A stretch of 64,000 bases of DNA, taken from contig CP114485.1 of assembly GCA_027186245.1 (NCBI GenBank), positions 6,510,001-6,574,000 on the forward strand, written 5' to 3'. The position numbers were made by a program, and so were the translations under genes. The DNA comes from Coriaria nepalensis. Taxonomy: Eukaryota; Streptophyta; Magnoliopsida; Cucurbitales; Coriariaceae. Below, in pieces: positions 63,984-64,000 of the stretch. The notes under the pieces are model-generated. The model made no database searches and was not told the DNA's origin. It worked only from the letters and a program-made list of their open reading frames with translations. Every line of letters begins with the position of its first letter. The first letter of the stretch is position 1.

Positions 63984-64000
63984 TGTCGCTTCTAGTATTA
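63984..64000 (+). repeat. Probable first bases of the 3' LTR
   Basis: The last 17 bases start TGTCGCTTCTAG immediately after the candidate polypurine tract. The TGT start pairs well with the ACA end of the 5' LTR. They do not align to the first bases kept in the 5' LTR, so either the 5' LTR has lost its extreme 5' end or this boundary is wrong. Confidence 0.4.

Larger units (their letters stand above)
57002..64000 (+). mobile_element. Degenerate Ty3/gypsy chromovirus (Tekay/Del-like), 3' end beyond window
   Basis: The order is 5' LTR, primer-binding site, leader, gag, protease, reverse transcriptase, RNase H, integrase, chromodomain, candidate polypurine tract, and the first bases of a 3' LTR. 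This order and the C-terminal chromodomain define chromoviruses of the Ty3/gypsy group. The RT and integrase wording is closest, from family knowledge, to the plant Tekay/Del clade. The coding frame is interrupted by stops at 59554, 59599, 59614, 59995, 60292, 60367, 60773, 61079, 62075, 62161, 62512, 62905, 62995, 63082 and 63787, plus frameshifts near 60370, 61433, 62035 and 62130. The copy is therefore non-autonomous. Target-site duplication and LTR identity cannot be tested because the 3' end is missing. Confidence 0.93.

Overview
The window looks like plant nuclear DNA. It is dominated by one satellite DNA array, followed by a decayed LTR retrotransposon of the Ty3/gypsy chromovirus type. 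I see no intact host gene, no tRNA or rRNA gene, no CRISPR array and no prokaryotic feature. The plant assignment rests on the retroelement: its primer-binding site resembles the one complementary to initiator Met-tRNA, its domain order is gag-PR-RT-RNaseH-integrase-chromodomain, and its motifs look most like the Tekay/Del clade. The species cannot be named from the sequence.

Positions 1-57001 are a head-to-tail tandem array with a 142 bp monomer, about 400 copies, all in one orientation. Because 142 is not a multiple of 3, each pass through a monomer shifts frame. The many 60-137 codon open frames in this part are therefore periodic artefacts, not genes. The array has three zones. Zone 1 (1 to about 36760) is built from four recurrent monomer types in complex higher-order repeats (HORs). 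HOR periods seen include 426, 568, 852, 2130, 3836, about 4114, and 4119/4148 bp. Zone 2 (about 36760-43990) has a different consensus and an 8-monomer HOR (1134/1144 bp, about 2.3 copies). Zone 3 (about 43990-57001) is the most diverged. It contains an 849 bp HOR (about 2.6 copies), a 970 bp HOR (3 nearly identical copies, alternating full and shortened monomers) and a 417 bp HOR. Old, diverged edge sequence thus carries fresh local amplifications.

At 57001/57002 the satellite stops abruptly within a monomer. A 5' LTR of about 1.6 kb follows (TATA box 57301, a 206 bp purine-rich tract, 3' end at 58605), then a primer-binding site (58609-58620). Next come a leader holding an unexpected second gag-like fragment (58766-59164), the main gag, and pol (protease, reverse transcriptase, RNase H, integrase, chromodomain) ending at 63966. 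A candidate polypurine tract and the first bases of a 3' LTR finish the window. The coding region carries at least a dozen in-frame stops and several frameshifts, so this copy cannot encode its own proteins. Many of the stops fit C-to-T decay. The catalytic residues of protease, RT, RNase H and integrase are still readable.

Taken together, the window reads as the edge of a large satellite block (possibly centromeric, pericentromeric or subtelomeric; the sequence alone cannot decide) with a chromovirus at or inside its border. Boundaries given for HORs are by-eye estimates, good to roughly 20-50 bp.
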